Shown here in pieces: positions 26,299-34,944 of a DNA stretch of 64,000 nt. A model generated the notes under the pieces. It was not told the origin of the DNA. It saw only the letters and a program-made list of their open reading frames with translations, and did not search any database. The first letter of the stretch is position 1. Every line of letters begins with the position of its first letter. Origin of the DNA: Catalinimonas alkaloidigena (GTDB lineage: Bacteria > Bacteroidota > Bacteroidia > Cytophagales > Flexibacteraceae); assembly GCF_900100765.1 (NCBI RefSeq), contig NZ_FNFO01000001.1, positions 840,375-904,374 of the forward strand, written 5' to 3'. The position numbers and the translations under genes are program-made.

Positions 26299-27756
26299 CT
26301 AATTAGCCCACCAGAGTTTGAACAGTTTGTTGTTTTCGGCCTCCTGGTGATCGAGCGCTTCGTGGAAATGCGCGTTGTTCAGCGCCTCTTCGGACGAGGG
26401 GTAAGGCAGGCGCGTTGGGATCACGTCGTTGTTGACGTTCAGTTCCGGGGGTGTCAGGTCCGGAATGCCCGTGCGGCGCTGTTCCGTCCAGGCTTCCATG
26501 CCTTGTCCGTACAACGCGATCCACTTCTGTTCCAGAATCTGCGCGTAGCCCGCTTCGCCGCCCTGGTACGCCACGCTGCTCAGGTACGCGTCGCTGGGCG
26601 TCAGGCCGTACTGCGCAAACGACGCCCGAATCCCGTTTTCGTAGTTTGTGGCGGCATCGCCTGCGGCGGCCACGCCCCGGTGGGCGGCTTCGGCCAGCGC
26701 AAACCACAGTTCGGCGTACGACATGATGACGGCCGGGGCCGTCGCCGCCGTGAAGTACGACCCCACCTTCGACGTTTTGGTCAGGCCCAGGGCGTTGGCA
26801 TCGCTGCCCGACAGGCCATTCGGCACGCCGGTGTAGTCGCCGCCGTCGGCGGGCAGGTTGGCGTAGATCGCCAGCCGCGGATCGTCCAGGCTTTTGAGTT
26901 GGTCCACCAGCGTTTTGCTCACCCGGTGGTCGTCGCGCGTCAGGCGGTTCTGGTTCACGGGGTTGTTGTTCGGCGCGGCGTTGAGGTAATTAAGGGCGGC
27001 GTGCTCGGCCACCGACTCAAACACGGGATACTGCGTGGGGTTGGTCAGGATGCGCGTCATCTCCGCCACGACGTCAATCACCGGATCGGGCGCGCCCAGT
27101 TGCCGGTTCAGCAGGCGGAGGCTCAGCGAGTTGGCAAACTTCTTCCATTTCAGCATGTCGCCTCCGTAAAGAATATCGCCGCCGACGGTGGGGCCGCCCA
27201 CCACAATCATGTCGCTGGCCGTTTTCAGTTCCTGCACCATCCCGGCGTAGACGTCTTTCTGGGCGTCGTATGTAGGACTCAGCGTGCCTTCCAGGCCCTC
27301 CAGTGCGGCGGTGTAGGGAATGTCGCCGTAAATGTCGGTCAGCAGCGAAAAGACCCACGAGCGCATGATCATCGCCACGGCCTGGTAGTTGGGGTTGCCG
27401 TTTTCGGCCCCCAGGTCGTACACTTCCTGCAGGTTGGGTAGTGACTCGATGTAAAGGTCGCGCCAGGTGTTGTCGATGATGTCGTTGCTCAGGTTGTACT
27501 GATCGGACGACGTGTACTGGATGCGGGCCCAGTGCTGCGCAAACAGGTTGCCCACGTCGGCCAGGCTGTAGGTGCCGGTGCCCCAGTACAGGTCCACGGC
27601 GCTTTTGATGCCGTAGGGCAGAAACAGGTCGGCCGACGCCTCGACCGGGTCGTTCGGGTTCGCGTTGATCTCGTCGAAGTTGTGCGTGCAGCCGCTCGCC
27701 AGCCAGAGAGAACCCACCAGGCCCAGCGAAGAGATGCGTATCAAGTGTCGTTTCAT
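26299..27756 (-). CDS. SusD/RagB family lipoprotein (SusD-like_2), pair 1
   Basis: 485-residue lipoprotein with lipobox LASGCTHN (Cys23). FDEINANPNDPVEASADLFL, LFAQHWARIQYTSSDQYNL and FSLLTDIYGDIPYTAALEG are typical of the SusD-like_2 subgroup, and the C-terminal region has ILEQKWIALYGQGMEAWTEQ followed by a terminal SSEEALNNAHFHEAL helix. The same length as SusD-2 but quite divergent from it, so the pairs probably bind different ligands. It lies 122 nt downstream of SusC-1 and is followed by a strong terminator. Confidence 0.93.
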   Translation of the reverse strand: MKRHLIRISSLGLVGSLWLASGCTHNFDEINANPNDPVEASADLFLPYGIKSAVDLYWGTGTYSLADVGNLFAQHWARIQYTSSDQYNLSNDIIDNTWRDLYIESLPNLQEVYDLGAENGNPNYQAVAMIMRSWVFSLLTDIYGDIPYTAALEGLEGTLSPTYDAQKDVYAGMVQELKTASDMIVVGGPTVGGDILYGGDMLKWKKFANSLSLRLLNRQLGAPDPVIDVVAEMTRILTNPTQYPVFESVAEHAALNYLNAAPNNNPVNQNRLTRDDHRVSKTLVDQLKSLDDPRLAIYANLPADGGDYTGVPNGLSGSDANALGLTKTSKVGSYFTAATAPAVIMSYAELWFALAEAAHRGVAAAGDAATNYENGIRASFAQYGLTPSDAYLSSVAYQGGEAGYAQILEQKWIALYGQGMEAWTEQRRTGIPDLTPPELNVNNDVIPTRLPYPSSEEALNNAHFHEALDHQEAENNKLFKLWWAN

Positions 27757-27793
27757 AAAATTCGGTTTTCAAGTTTAAGCCAATGGCTTAAGG

Positions 27794-27814
27794 GTTAACG
27801 CTTAACGCTTAACG
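27794..27814. repeat. Short heptamer array (GTTAACG, 2 x CTTAACG)
   Basis: Three contiguous 7-mers GTTAACG-CTTAACG-CTTAACG lie in the SusC-1/SusD-1 gap, and a related GCGTTAAGC follows at about 27849. The unit is close to the GAGTTAA array at 63786. Confidence 0.55.
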
Positions 27815-27878
27815 AAATACCAAGAAGTCAGGCATCGATCTACTTTGAGCGTTAAGCTTCTAAGCTTTTTGCGTCTGA

Positions 27879-30800
27879 TTACAGTGAAAAATTCAGGTTG
27901 AAGCCCACGCTGCGGGTCGAGAGGATCTGGCCGCTTTCGATGCCCTGCACGTTGCTGTCGCTGCTGTAGTAGCTGCTTTCCGGGTCGATGTGCGGCACGT
28001 TGCTGTGCAGCAGCAGCAGGTTGCGGCCTACGGCCGAGAGCGTCACGTTCCGGAACGGCAGTTTGCCGAACACACGATCGGGAATCTGGTACCCCAGCCG
28101 CACCTCGCGCAGCTTCACGAAACTGCCGTCGAAGATGTTTGCTTCGTTGTTGTAGAGGCCGTAGAGGGTCTGGTAGTAGCGCTGCCCGTCGACACGCACA
28201 TCGTTCGGGACGTACTGCGGATTCTCGTCGGTGCCGGTATTCATCGTGCCTTCGCCCACAATGCCGGTTTCGCGTCCTTCGACCGTTTCGGCCAGCACGC
28301 CCGTGTAGCGCCCGATGTTGACCGTTTGCGAGAACAGGTCGCCGCCGTGGCGCACGTCGATCAGCGTGTAAAGCGTCAGCCCTTTATAAGTGAACGTGTT
28401 GGCAAAGCCCCCCAGCCAGTCAGGCGTGAAGTTGCCGAGGATGGCCCGCTCGGAAGCGAGTTGCGGAATGCCGTCGACGTGGACGATGTTGCCGTCCGGG
28501 TCGCGCAGGTAAGGCGTGCCGAAGAACGTGCCGTACGGCTGCCCGACGCGCGCTTCGATGCTCATGCCCCGGATGCTACCCAGCTGGTAGGTGGTCAGGC
28601 CGTCGGCCAGCGACACTACCTGGTTGCGGTTGCGCGCGAAGTTGACCCCGATGTCCCACTGGAACGAGTTTTCGAGCTTGACGGGCGTCAGGTTCAGTTG
28701 CACTTCCACGCCTTTGTTTTGGATCTCGCCGGCGTTCAGAATCTTGTCGTTGAAGCCCGAGGCCTGCGAGACGTTCACGTTCAGGATCTGGTTGCGTGAA
28801 ATCTGGTTGTAATAGGTTACATCCAGCCCGATCCGGTTGTTGAAGAAGCGGATGTCGGCACCCACTTCGGTCCCCGTCGTGATTTCCGGCTTCAGGTCGG
28901 CGTTGTTGATCGTGTTGCTGACCGATACCGACGAATTGGTGTTCCACGGATCTTCGTACGAGAGGATCTGCTGGAGGCGGTACGGATCGGTGTCGTTCCC
29001 TACTTGTGCGATGCTGGCCCGCACCTTGGCAAACGACAACACGCGCGTCGACATCGGGATCAGGTCGGTGACCACCGCGCTCAGCGACGCCGACGGATAG
29101 AAGTAAGAGCGGTTAGCCGCCGGCAGTGTGCTCGACCAGTCGTTGCGGCCGGTCAGTTCCAGGAAGATGGCGTTGCGGTAGGCCAGCTGGGCCGAGCCGT
29201 AGAGGCTGTTGACCACCTTCTTTGTGTACGAGTTGGCCACCTCGGGGCGCAGCAGCGAGTTGCCGATGTTGTAAACACCCGGGATGGCCAGTTGGGCGGC
29301 GTACATGTAGTCGCGACGGTACTCGTTCATGCGGTTGTTGCCGCCCAGGTTGGCCGACACTTCGAAGTCGCCACCCAGTTTCGGCGTGATCGAGAACAGA
29401 AAGTCAGAGTTGGTTTCCTGCGCCACATACACGTCCTCGCTGTAGCTGCTGAAACGGCTCTTGTTCATCCGGGCAATGCGGTTCTGCCGCCGGTCGCCGA
29501 AGAAGTCGGTACCGGTCCGGACAAACAGGTTCAGCCAGTCGGTAAACTCATACGTCACCATCACGTTCCCGAACAGCCGGTCTTTCTGGTTGGCGCGGGT
29601 GCTTTCGGTCAGCGCGTAATAGGGGTTGTTCCAGTAGTTGTAGTTCCAGTTGTACTGCACCTGATCGTCGGAGCGGGGGCTGTACTCTTTCAGCTCGTGG
29701 ATGTCGACCTGCCGCCCGAACCAGATGAAGTAGAGGCCGAAGTTCTGGCGGTTGTCGCTGCCGTCTTTCACGTAGTTGACCGAAGCCTTCGCGCTCAGTT
29801 TGGGCGTAAGCTGCACGCCGCCGCTCAGCGCGATGGTGTTGCGTTTGTAGTCCGTGTTGGGCAGGATGCCCTGCTGCGCCAGGTTGGTAAACGACAACCG
29901 GAAGTTGGCCTTGTCGTTGCCGCCCGTCAGGGCTACGTTGTTCGTAAACGTGGTGCCCGTCCGGTAGAAGTCCTTCACGTTGTCGGGGTGCGCCACCCAG
30001 GGCGTCGGGATGCGTTCGCCGGTCGTGGGGTCGATGGGCGAGTTGAACTGCGGAATCAGCCGGCCGTCGAGCGGCGGCCCCCAGCTTTCGTCGACGCCGT
30101 CGTTGACGCCGCCGCCTTTGCCGTCTACAAACGCAAATTGCAGGTTGCCGCCCTGCCCGTACTGGTTCTGGAAATTGGGGAGGCGAAAGGGTTCCTCGAA
30201 CGTGGCCGTCGAGTTGACCGAAACGCCGATGCCCTGCGTGCCCTTGCCGCTTTTGGTCGTGATCAGGATGACACCGTTGGCCGCGCGCGACCCGTACAGG
30301 GCGGCAGCGCTGGGGCCTTTCAGCACGCTGACCGAGGCGATGTCGTCCGGGTTGAGCGACGACGCGCCGTTGCCGTAATCGACCGAGGTCGAGGAACCGT
30401 AGTTTTCGTTGTTGATCGGGATGCCGTCCACCACAAACAGCGGCTGGTTGTTGCTACCGACCGACGACGCCCCGCGTATGACGATGCGCGACGAAGAACC
30501 CGGTGCCCCGTTGGAGGAGGTGATCTGCACGCCCGCGAATTTTCCGGAGAGAGAGTTGACCACGTTGGTCTCGCGCGCCTGCGTCAGCGATTTTCCCTGG
30601 ATTTCCTGCACAGCGTAGCCCAGCGCTTTTTTCTCCCGCTCGATGCCCAGTGCCGTCACCACAATCTCGTCGAGCTGGCGCGTGTCCGTCTGCATCGTTA
30701 CGTCGAGGGTCGACTGACTGCCCACCGGAACTTCCTGGCTGATGAACCCGATGAACGAAAAGATGAGGGTCGCCTCGTCGGAGGGAACCGGAAGCTGGTA

Positions 30801-30998
30801 GTGGCCGTCGATGTCGGTGATGGTGCCCGCCGTCGAGCCTTTTACCAGCACGTTGACCCCCGGCACGGGAAGGTTGTCGTCGGCCGAGAGGACCGTTCCG
30901 GAGACCGTCCTGCCACCGGTCGGGGTGGTTTGCGCCCGGGCAACGGTGGGCGGAAGCGCAAGCAGGAAAAGGAGCAGAAAGAATAGTGTGTGTTTCAT
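27879..30998 (-). CDS. SusC/RagA TonB-linked outer-membrane channel, pair 1
   Basis: 1039 residues from ATG 30998 (MKHTLFFLLLFLLALPPTVA signal peptide; an in-frame start at 31055 would put extra residues ahead of the signal). Order: carboxypeptidase-D-like domain (VPGVNVLVKGSTAGTITD), linker LDEIVVTALGIEREKKALGY, plug (SSRIVIRGASSVGSNNQPLF, VVDGIPINNENY) and beta-barrel. KGPSAAALYGSRAANGVILI is the conserved plug-end block. The last residues are GFNLNFSL. No STN domain. The final residue is Leu rather than the aromatic residue usual for outer-membrane barrels. With SusD-1 it forms the upstream pair of the locus, sharing a strongly similar N-terminal third with SusC-2. Confidence 0.95.
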   Translation of the reverse strand: MKHTLFFLLLFLLALPPTVARAQTTPTGGRTVSGTVLSADDNLPVPGVNVLVKGSTAGTITDIDGHYQLPVPSDEATLIFSFIGFISQEVPVGSQSTLDVTMQTDTRQLDEIVVTALGIEREKKALGYAVQEIQGKSLTQARETNVVNSLSGKFAGVQITSSNGAPGSSSRIVIRGASSVGSNNQPLFVVDGIPINNENYGSSTSVDYGNGASSLNPDDIASVSVLKGPSAAALYGSRAANGVILITTKSGKGTQGIGVSVNSTATFEEPFRLPNFQNQYGQGGNLQFAFVDGKGGGVNDGVDESWGPPLDGRLIPQFNSPIDPTTGERIPTPWVAHPDNVKDFYRTGTTFTNNVALTGGNDKANFRLSFTNLAQQGILPNTDYKRNTIALSGGVQLTPKLSAKASVNYVKDGSDNRQNFGLYFIWFGRQVDIHELKEYSPRSDDQVQYNWNYNYWNNPYYALTESTRANQKDRLFGNVMVTYEFTDWLNLFVRTGTDFFGDRRQNRIARMNKSRFSSYSEDVYVAQETNSDFLFSITPKLGGDFEVSANLGGNNRMNEYRRDYMYAAQLAIPGVYNIGNSLLRPEVANSYTKKVVNSLYGSAQLAYRNAIFLELTGRNDWSSTLPAANRSYFYPSASLSAVVTDLIPMSTRVLSFAKVRASIAQVGNDTDPYRLQQILSYEDPWNTNSSVSVSNTINNADLKPEITTGTEVGADIRFFNNRIGLDVTYYNQISRNQILNVNVSQASGFNDKILNAGEIQNKGVEVQLNLTPVKLENSFQWDIGVNFARNRNQVVSLADGLTTYQLGSIRGMSIEARVGQPYGTFFGTPYLRDPDGNIVHVDGIPQLASERAILGNFTPDWLGGFANTFTYKGLTLYTLIDVRHGGDLFSQTVNIGRYTGVLAETVEGRETGIVGEGTMNTGTDENPQYVPNDVRVDGQRYYQTLYGLYNNEANIFDGSFVKLREVRLGYQIPDRVFGKLPFRNVTLSAVGRNLLLLHSNVPHIDPESSYYSSDSNVQGIESGQILSTRSVGFNLNFSL

Positions 30999-31427
30999 GA
31001 AAAAATGAAAAGTTGAGAAAAAAGCGTATGGAAAAAGGGGGGACGTCCGGCGCACGAAACCGGCGCCGTTGGTTCACCAAGACATACAAAGGGCGTGCGG
31101 TACAAGCCCGCGAAGTGTGGTGGAAGAAGCGTCTGCGCCGGAAAAATGGCGGTGGCGCGCGGCTTCGGAATGTGGTGGAAACAAGCGGCGTTTCGCTACC
31201 CCTGACCGTGGGTGGGTGAATTCAAAAAGCGGGATTTTTGCGAAACAAAGAGCGGCTAATGTAGCGATAAAGCCAAATAAAACGCAAGCATTTTTTAGAA
31301 ATACCTGTGTGGAATGGCCTTGTTCATGCGTCGTGGACAAGACGCACGGAGGTCGTCCCTGCCCCGGTCGCCGACGGAGCCTGCCGAGGGAAGGTCAAAA
31401 AAGCCGGTAATGCGGTGGGTTCGGTGC
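30999..31427. other. Gene-free region between M28 peptidase and SusC-1
   Basis: 429 nt with an AT-rich patch at about 31255-31312 set in otherwise GC-rich DNA, consistent with a promoter region for SusC-1 on the minus strand. An 88-codon minus-strand frame here (31074-31340) has no recognisable features and is not called. Confidence 0.45.
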
Positions 31428-33095
31428 TTACTCCGGCCGCCGCTGCCCGAACTTTCCACCGAAAAAGTCGCCGGCGTTCCAGGTCGGGCGGGGCGTTTCC
31501 TGTGCCATGAGGTAACCGGTCAGAAAATCGAGACGAGCGTGCTTGGCCCCGGCCTCGAAGTCGAAGGCCTGCGTCATGTCGTCTTTCGGGGTATGGTAGA
31601 CCTGCCCGCGCCAGTCGAGGTTCACCTGCTTGCCGTCGATCGCCGGATCGTCGGTCTGGCTCCCCGCCTTCACGAACAGGGCCGGAATTCCCTGCCGGAT
31701 AAAGCTGAAGTGATCGCTGCGGATGAAGAGCACCTGTTCGGGCATGGGGTCGGGGCTGATGCCCAACTGTAAAAAATCGGCGGCCTGTCCTACCGCCGTG
31801 GCGATGCTGGAGTGATCGGCACCGTAGGGGACGATGTCGAGCAGCGGCAGAAAGAGAAACGGCATGTCCATCGCGATGGTCGCCACCAGGTTCTCTTGCG
31901 GCACCGTCGGGTTGCTGGCAAAATAGTCGGAACCGAGCAGTCCCCACTCTTCGGCCGTCACGGCCAGAAACAGGATGGAGCGACGCGGCGGCGTGGGCAG
32001 GGCCGCAAATCCCCGGGCCACCTCCAGCAGAATGGCCGAGCCGGAGGCGTTGTCGTGTGCGCCGTTGTAGATCGAGTCGCCGTCGACGGCCACGCCTACC
32101 CCAAAATGGTCGAAGTGAGCGACATAGACCACGTATTCGTCTTTCAGGTCCGGGTCGCTTCCCGGCAGGAGGCCTACCACGTTGTTGCTCGGAATCAGCG
32201 TATGACGGCTCTGCGTGCGAATGGTGCAGGTCACGGGCAAGGCAAAGCGAGGCGGCACCTCCGCCGAAAGTACCTTGTCGAGCGATTTGGACTTGGGCAG
32301 ATCCGCGAACAGGGCTGCCGCCCCGGCCGAACTCACCGACACCACCGCCTTCAGTTCCGGATGGGTGCGGTTGGGCTGCCCCTCCGCATCGAGCCAGCGA
32401 AACGCCCCTTGTTTGGTTCGCCGCACCATCGAATCCCACGAGCGCGGACTGTCGCGGCTGCTGAGGTTGATCACGCCCACGGCGCCGTGCGCCACCGCGT
32501 TTTCCAGCTTGGTGGAGGAGTAGTAAGCACGCTGGTCGGAGGGAAACGATGCGGGGGCACCGCTCAGCATCGCTACGATTTTCCCGCTTACGTCCAGCTT
32601 GGCGTAGTCGTCGTGGCGTAGTTCCGGAGCGGTCACCCCAAATCCCACAAATACGACCGGGGCCGTCACTTCGCTGGCGGTGGCGGCCAGGTCGGGGCTG
32701 ACCAGATACTCCTCATCGTACGTGAAGACCACCGGCTCTCCTTTCTTCGGTATGACTTGCATGGCGCAGCCCGCTTCCACCACCTCCGCCTTGCGCAGGG
32801 GAACCGCCTGGAGGTAGGTGCCCTCTTCCCCGGCGGGCGTGAGTCCCAGGGCTTTGAACTGAGATTCCATGTACCGGGACGCCAGCGCAAAGCCTTCCGT
32901 GCCGGGTTGCCGTCCGCGCAGCAGATCGTCCGCCAGGAACGTCATGTGCGCCTCGATGCCGTGGGGACGAATGGCCTCCAGCGCCTGCGTGACTGCGGGC
33001 GTTTGCAGTGAAACCGATGGAGGGATCGTTGCCTGTGCGAGTACGTTCCCCGCCAGGCCGAGACAGAGAAGAGTAGAGGTGAAAAAACGATGCAT
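31428..33095 (-). CDS. M28 family aminopeptidase with PA domain
   Basis: Secreted zinc metallopeptidase, 555 residues, with signal peptide LCLGLAGNVLAQ. An inserted protease-associated domain occupies about residues 120-270 (APVVFVGFGVTAPELRHDDY, VSGKIVAML). The M28 dinuclear zinc site is visible in order: YVAHFDHFGVG (His), YNGAHDNASGSAILLEVA (bridging Asp), LAVTAEEWGLLGSDYFA (Glu pair), IAMDMPFL (Asp) and RSDHFSFIRQGIPAL (last His). In many M28 proteins the second motif reads GADDNASG; here it is GAHDNASG with the key Asp kept. It probably releases N-terminal residues from peptides in the periplasm or outside the cell. It is separate from the SusC/SusD genes by 429 nt but points the same way. 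Confidence 0.93.
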   Translation of the reverse strand: MHRFFTSTLLCLGLAGNVLAQATIPPSVSLQTPAVTQALEAIRPHGIEAHMTFLADDLLRGRQPGTEGFALASRYMESQFKALGLTPAGEEGTYLQAVPLRKAEVVEAGCAMQVIPKKGEPVVFTYDEEYLVSPDLAATASEVTAPVVFVGFGVTAPELRHDDYAKLDVSGKIVAMLSGAPASFPSDQRAYYSSTKLENAVAHGAVGVINLSSRDSPRSWDSMVRRTKQGAFRWLDAEGQPNRTHPELKAVVSVSSAGAAALFADLPKSKSLDKVLSAEVPPRFALPVTCTIRTQSRHTLIPSNNVVGLLPGSDPDLKDEYVVYVAHFDHFGVGVAVDGDSIYNGAHDNASGSAILLEVARGFAALPTPPRRSILFLAVTAEEWGLLGSDYFASNPTVPQENLVATIAMDMPFLFLPLLDIVPYGADHSSIATAVGQAADFLQLGISPDPMPEQVLFIRSDHFSFIRQGIPALFVKAGSQTDDPAIDGKQVNLDWRGQVYHTPKDDMTQAFDFEAGAKHARLDFLTGYLMAQETPRPTWNAGDFFGGKFGQRRPE

Positions 33096-33252
33096 AGGAG
33101 AGGAGTAGAATAAGCTAAGGCAAGTATACGGTATGTGCAGAATTTTATTCTTAAAAAATAGTTTGAATTGGAATAAAGTATATGAAAAATAAGTAGATGT
33201 AAAGTTTTATGCGCTGTAAGGCGGGCCTGACCAAGCAATACCGATAATGCAT

Positions 33253-33287
33253 AAAAAAGCCGCGTTCCAGAACAGGACGCGGCTTTT
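33253..33287 (-). terminator. Intrinsic terminator after the DUF6600 gene
   Basis: Stem AAAAGCCGCGT / ACGCGGCTTTT (about 33255-33265 with 33277-33287) with T-run on the minus strand (TTTTTTAT). It has T-rich flanks on both strands and lies 45 nt past the DUF6600 stop. Confidence 0.88.
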
Positions 33288-33331
33288 GATCTATAGCGAT
33301 GGGTGTTTGTCAGAAACAACCCGGATTAGTT

Positions 33332-34699
33332 TTACTGGGAGTCCCGGCTCCGGGAAGGAGACGAACTCCGCTGGATGGACCGGCTCGGCGTTGAAGACCG
33401 GCTGGGGGCGCTCCGCTCGATGGATCGACTCGGGGTCGACGATCGGCTGGGGGCGCTGCGCTCGATTGACCGGCTTGGCGTCGACGACCGACTTGGTGCG
33501 CTGCGTTCAAACGAACGACTCGGGGTCGAAGAGCGGCTCGGCGCCGACTGGCGCTCCACCGAACGTTGTGGCGCAGGTGCACTCCGTTCCATCGAACGGC
33601 TCGGCGCAGATTGCCGCTCGACCGACCGTTGGGGTGCGCTGTGCTCGACCGAACGGCTGGGGCTCGGCGAGTACTGACGCTGCGGCGTTGGGGTGCTACG
33701 CTCAGTGCTGCGTTGCTGCTGCGGCTGAACGCGCTCCACGCTGCGCGACGAACGGCTCGGGGCGGGTGAGGCCTGACGCTCCGGCGAAGGCGAACGTTCG
33801 TACGTCGACCGCTCGACGCTCCGGCTCGGGGCGGGTTGCATCTGACCACGCGACGGGGTGCCCGAGGTGTTGGCATCGTTTCCGCGGCTGCCACGTGCGC
33901 CGGTGGTGGTCGGCGTTACTGCACGGCTGGGTTTCGCGTTGCCCCGCGCGGCCACGTCCGGGCGGTAAATGTTCACCGAATTGTTCCGGACTACGGTCCG
34001 TCCCGGTGCACCGTCACGGCTCACGTCGTATACCCGAACCCGCTGTCCGGTCGAGCGTTGGATGTCGCCTGCCCGGGGGCCGGCTGCGTACCGCCGTCCA
34101 CCATCGTTGTAATAGTTATTGATGATGGTCGTGTTGTTGTAGATGTTGGTTACCCGCCGACGCGGCACGCAATAACGGTACGGATTGCGGTGCGTGATGT
34201 AGCGGTAGGGCAGGAAGTTCCAGTATCCTACGTTGATGTTGATGTGCACACCAGGCGCCATGCCCGGACCCAGCGGTGCCCATCCGTAGTAGCCGCCGCC
34301 GTTCCGCCACGAAACCCAGGCCGGTCCCCAGACATCGCCGGGCATCCAGAGCCATCCGTAGAAGTTATCGTAGTACCAGCGGCCGTAGTGGAAGGGTGCC
34401 CAACCCCACGAGTAGTTCGAAACCCAGGTGTTGCCGTAGCTGGTCATCACCCAGTACCCGTTGGTGGCGTAGGGGGCAAACCCCGCATCGACATAAGGTG
34501 ACCAGACGTAGCCGTAGACCGGATCGTTGATCCAGCGGCCGTAGGGCGAAAGCTGATCGTAAAACATTTGGTAAGAAACGTTTCCTACCGGCTGAGCCGT
34601 CGTGACCGTCCGGGTAGTCGTCACCGTTCTGGCAGACGTGCAACCGGTGGAAAGAACGGCCAGCAATGCGACAGCTCCGAGGGTGCGTATAATATTCAT
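33332..34699 (-). CDS. DUF6600 Trp/Tyr-rich lipoprotein with Arg/Ser repeat tail
   Basis: 455 residues. A lipoprotein signal with lipobox LSTGCTSA (Cys20) is followed by a Trp/Tyr/Gly-rich domain of repeated units (YGRWINDPVYGYVWSPYVDA, NYSWGWAPFHYGRWYYDNFY, GWLWMPGDVWGPAWVSWRNG) that matches the DUF6600 type. From about residue 255 to the end the sequence is almost entirely Ser, Arg, Pro, Gln and Glu. The last 70 residues contain about four copies of a 15-residue unit, SRSSTPSRSIERSAP. The tail is very basic and probably disordered. The family's role is not established; its members are usually envelope lipoproteins. The gene is single, with terminators on both sides. Confidence 0.85.
   Translation of the reverse strand: MNIIRTLGAVALLAVLSTGCTSARTVTTTRTVTTAQPVGNVSYQMFYDQLSPYGRWINDPVYGYVWSPYVDAGFAPYATNGYWVMTSYGNTWVSNYSWGWAPFHYGRWYYDNFYGWLWMPGDVWGPAWVSWRNGGGYYGWAPLGPGMAPGVHININVGYWNFLPYRYITHRNPYRYCVPRRRVTNIYNNTTIINNYYNDGGRRYAAGPRAGDIQRSTGQRVRVYDVSRDGAPGRTVVRNNSVNIYRPDVAARGNAKPSRAVTPTTTGARGSRGNDANTSGTPSRGQMQPAPSRSVERSTYERSPSPERQASPAPSRSSRSVERVQPQQQRSTERSTPTPQRQYSPSPSRSVEHSAPQRSVERQSAPSRSMERSAPAPQRSVERQSAPSRSSTPSRSFERSAPSRSSTPSRSIERSAPSRSSTPSRSIERSAPSRSSTPSRSIQRSSSPSRSRDSQ
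33350..33535 (-). repeat. In-frame 45-bp tandem repeats in DUF6600 gene
   Basis: About four direct repeats of 45 bp encode the SRSSTPSRSIERSAP unit. Copies differ at scattered positions (for example Phe for Ile, Gln for Glu), so the array is old enough to have drifted but young enough to be obvious. Confidence 0.75.
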
Positions 34700-34843
34700 A
34701 ACTGTAGCGGTTTAACGAAGAAAGACAGTGCCTGATCGCGCAACGACCTGTTGAGGATATTTACGTATCAAACGATCTGCCGATGTATAAGGAAATACCG
34801 TGCCAAAAATGACGCCTTCGTGCCGTACCGGAGTGCTGTCATC

Positions 34844-34877
34844 AAAAAGCCTCGACCTCCCTGTGGGTGATCGAGGC
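34844..34877 (-). terminator. Intrinsic terminator after the NHL gene
   Basis: Stem GCCTCGA (34849-34855) / TCGAGGC (34871-34877) followed on the minus strand by TTTTT. It lies about 70 nt past the NHL stop. Confidence 0.8.
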
Positions 34878-34944
34878 GTGTACTGAAGGGGAGGATCGGT
34901 GGACAGGATTCAGCAGGTAGTATAATCCAGACCACTATGCCTGA

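Noticed and set aside
29004..30986. 660-codon open frame on the plus strand opposite SusC-1
   Set aside because: Same reason: strong bias to Val, Arg, Gly and no domain, with the real SusC on the other strand.
31074..31340. 88-codon minus-strand frame upstream of SusC-1
   Set aside because: A hydrophobic patch at the start suggested a small membrane protein, but the rest is Arg/His-rich and there is no ribosome-binding or family evidence. It is more likely promoter DNA.
33375..33677. Plus-strand frame of repeated MDRLGVDDRLGALRSI-like units
   Set aside because: It is the complement of the Arg/Ser repeats of the DUF6600 gene, so its regularity is inherited from that coding repeat.
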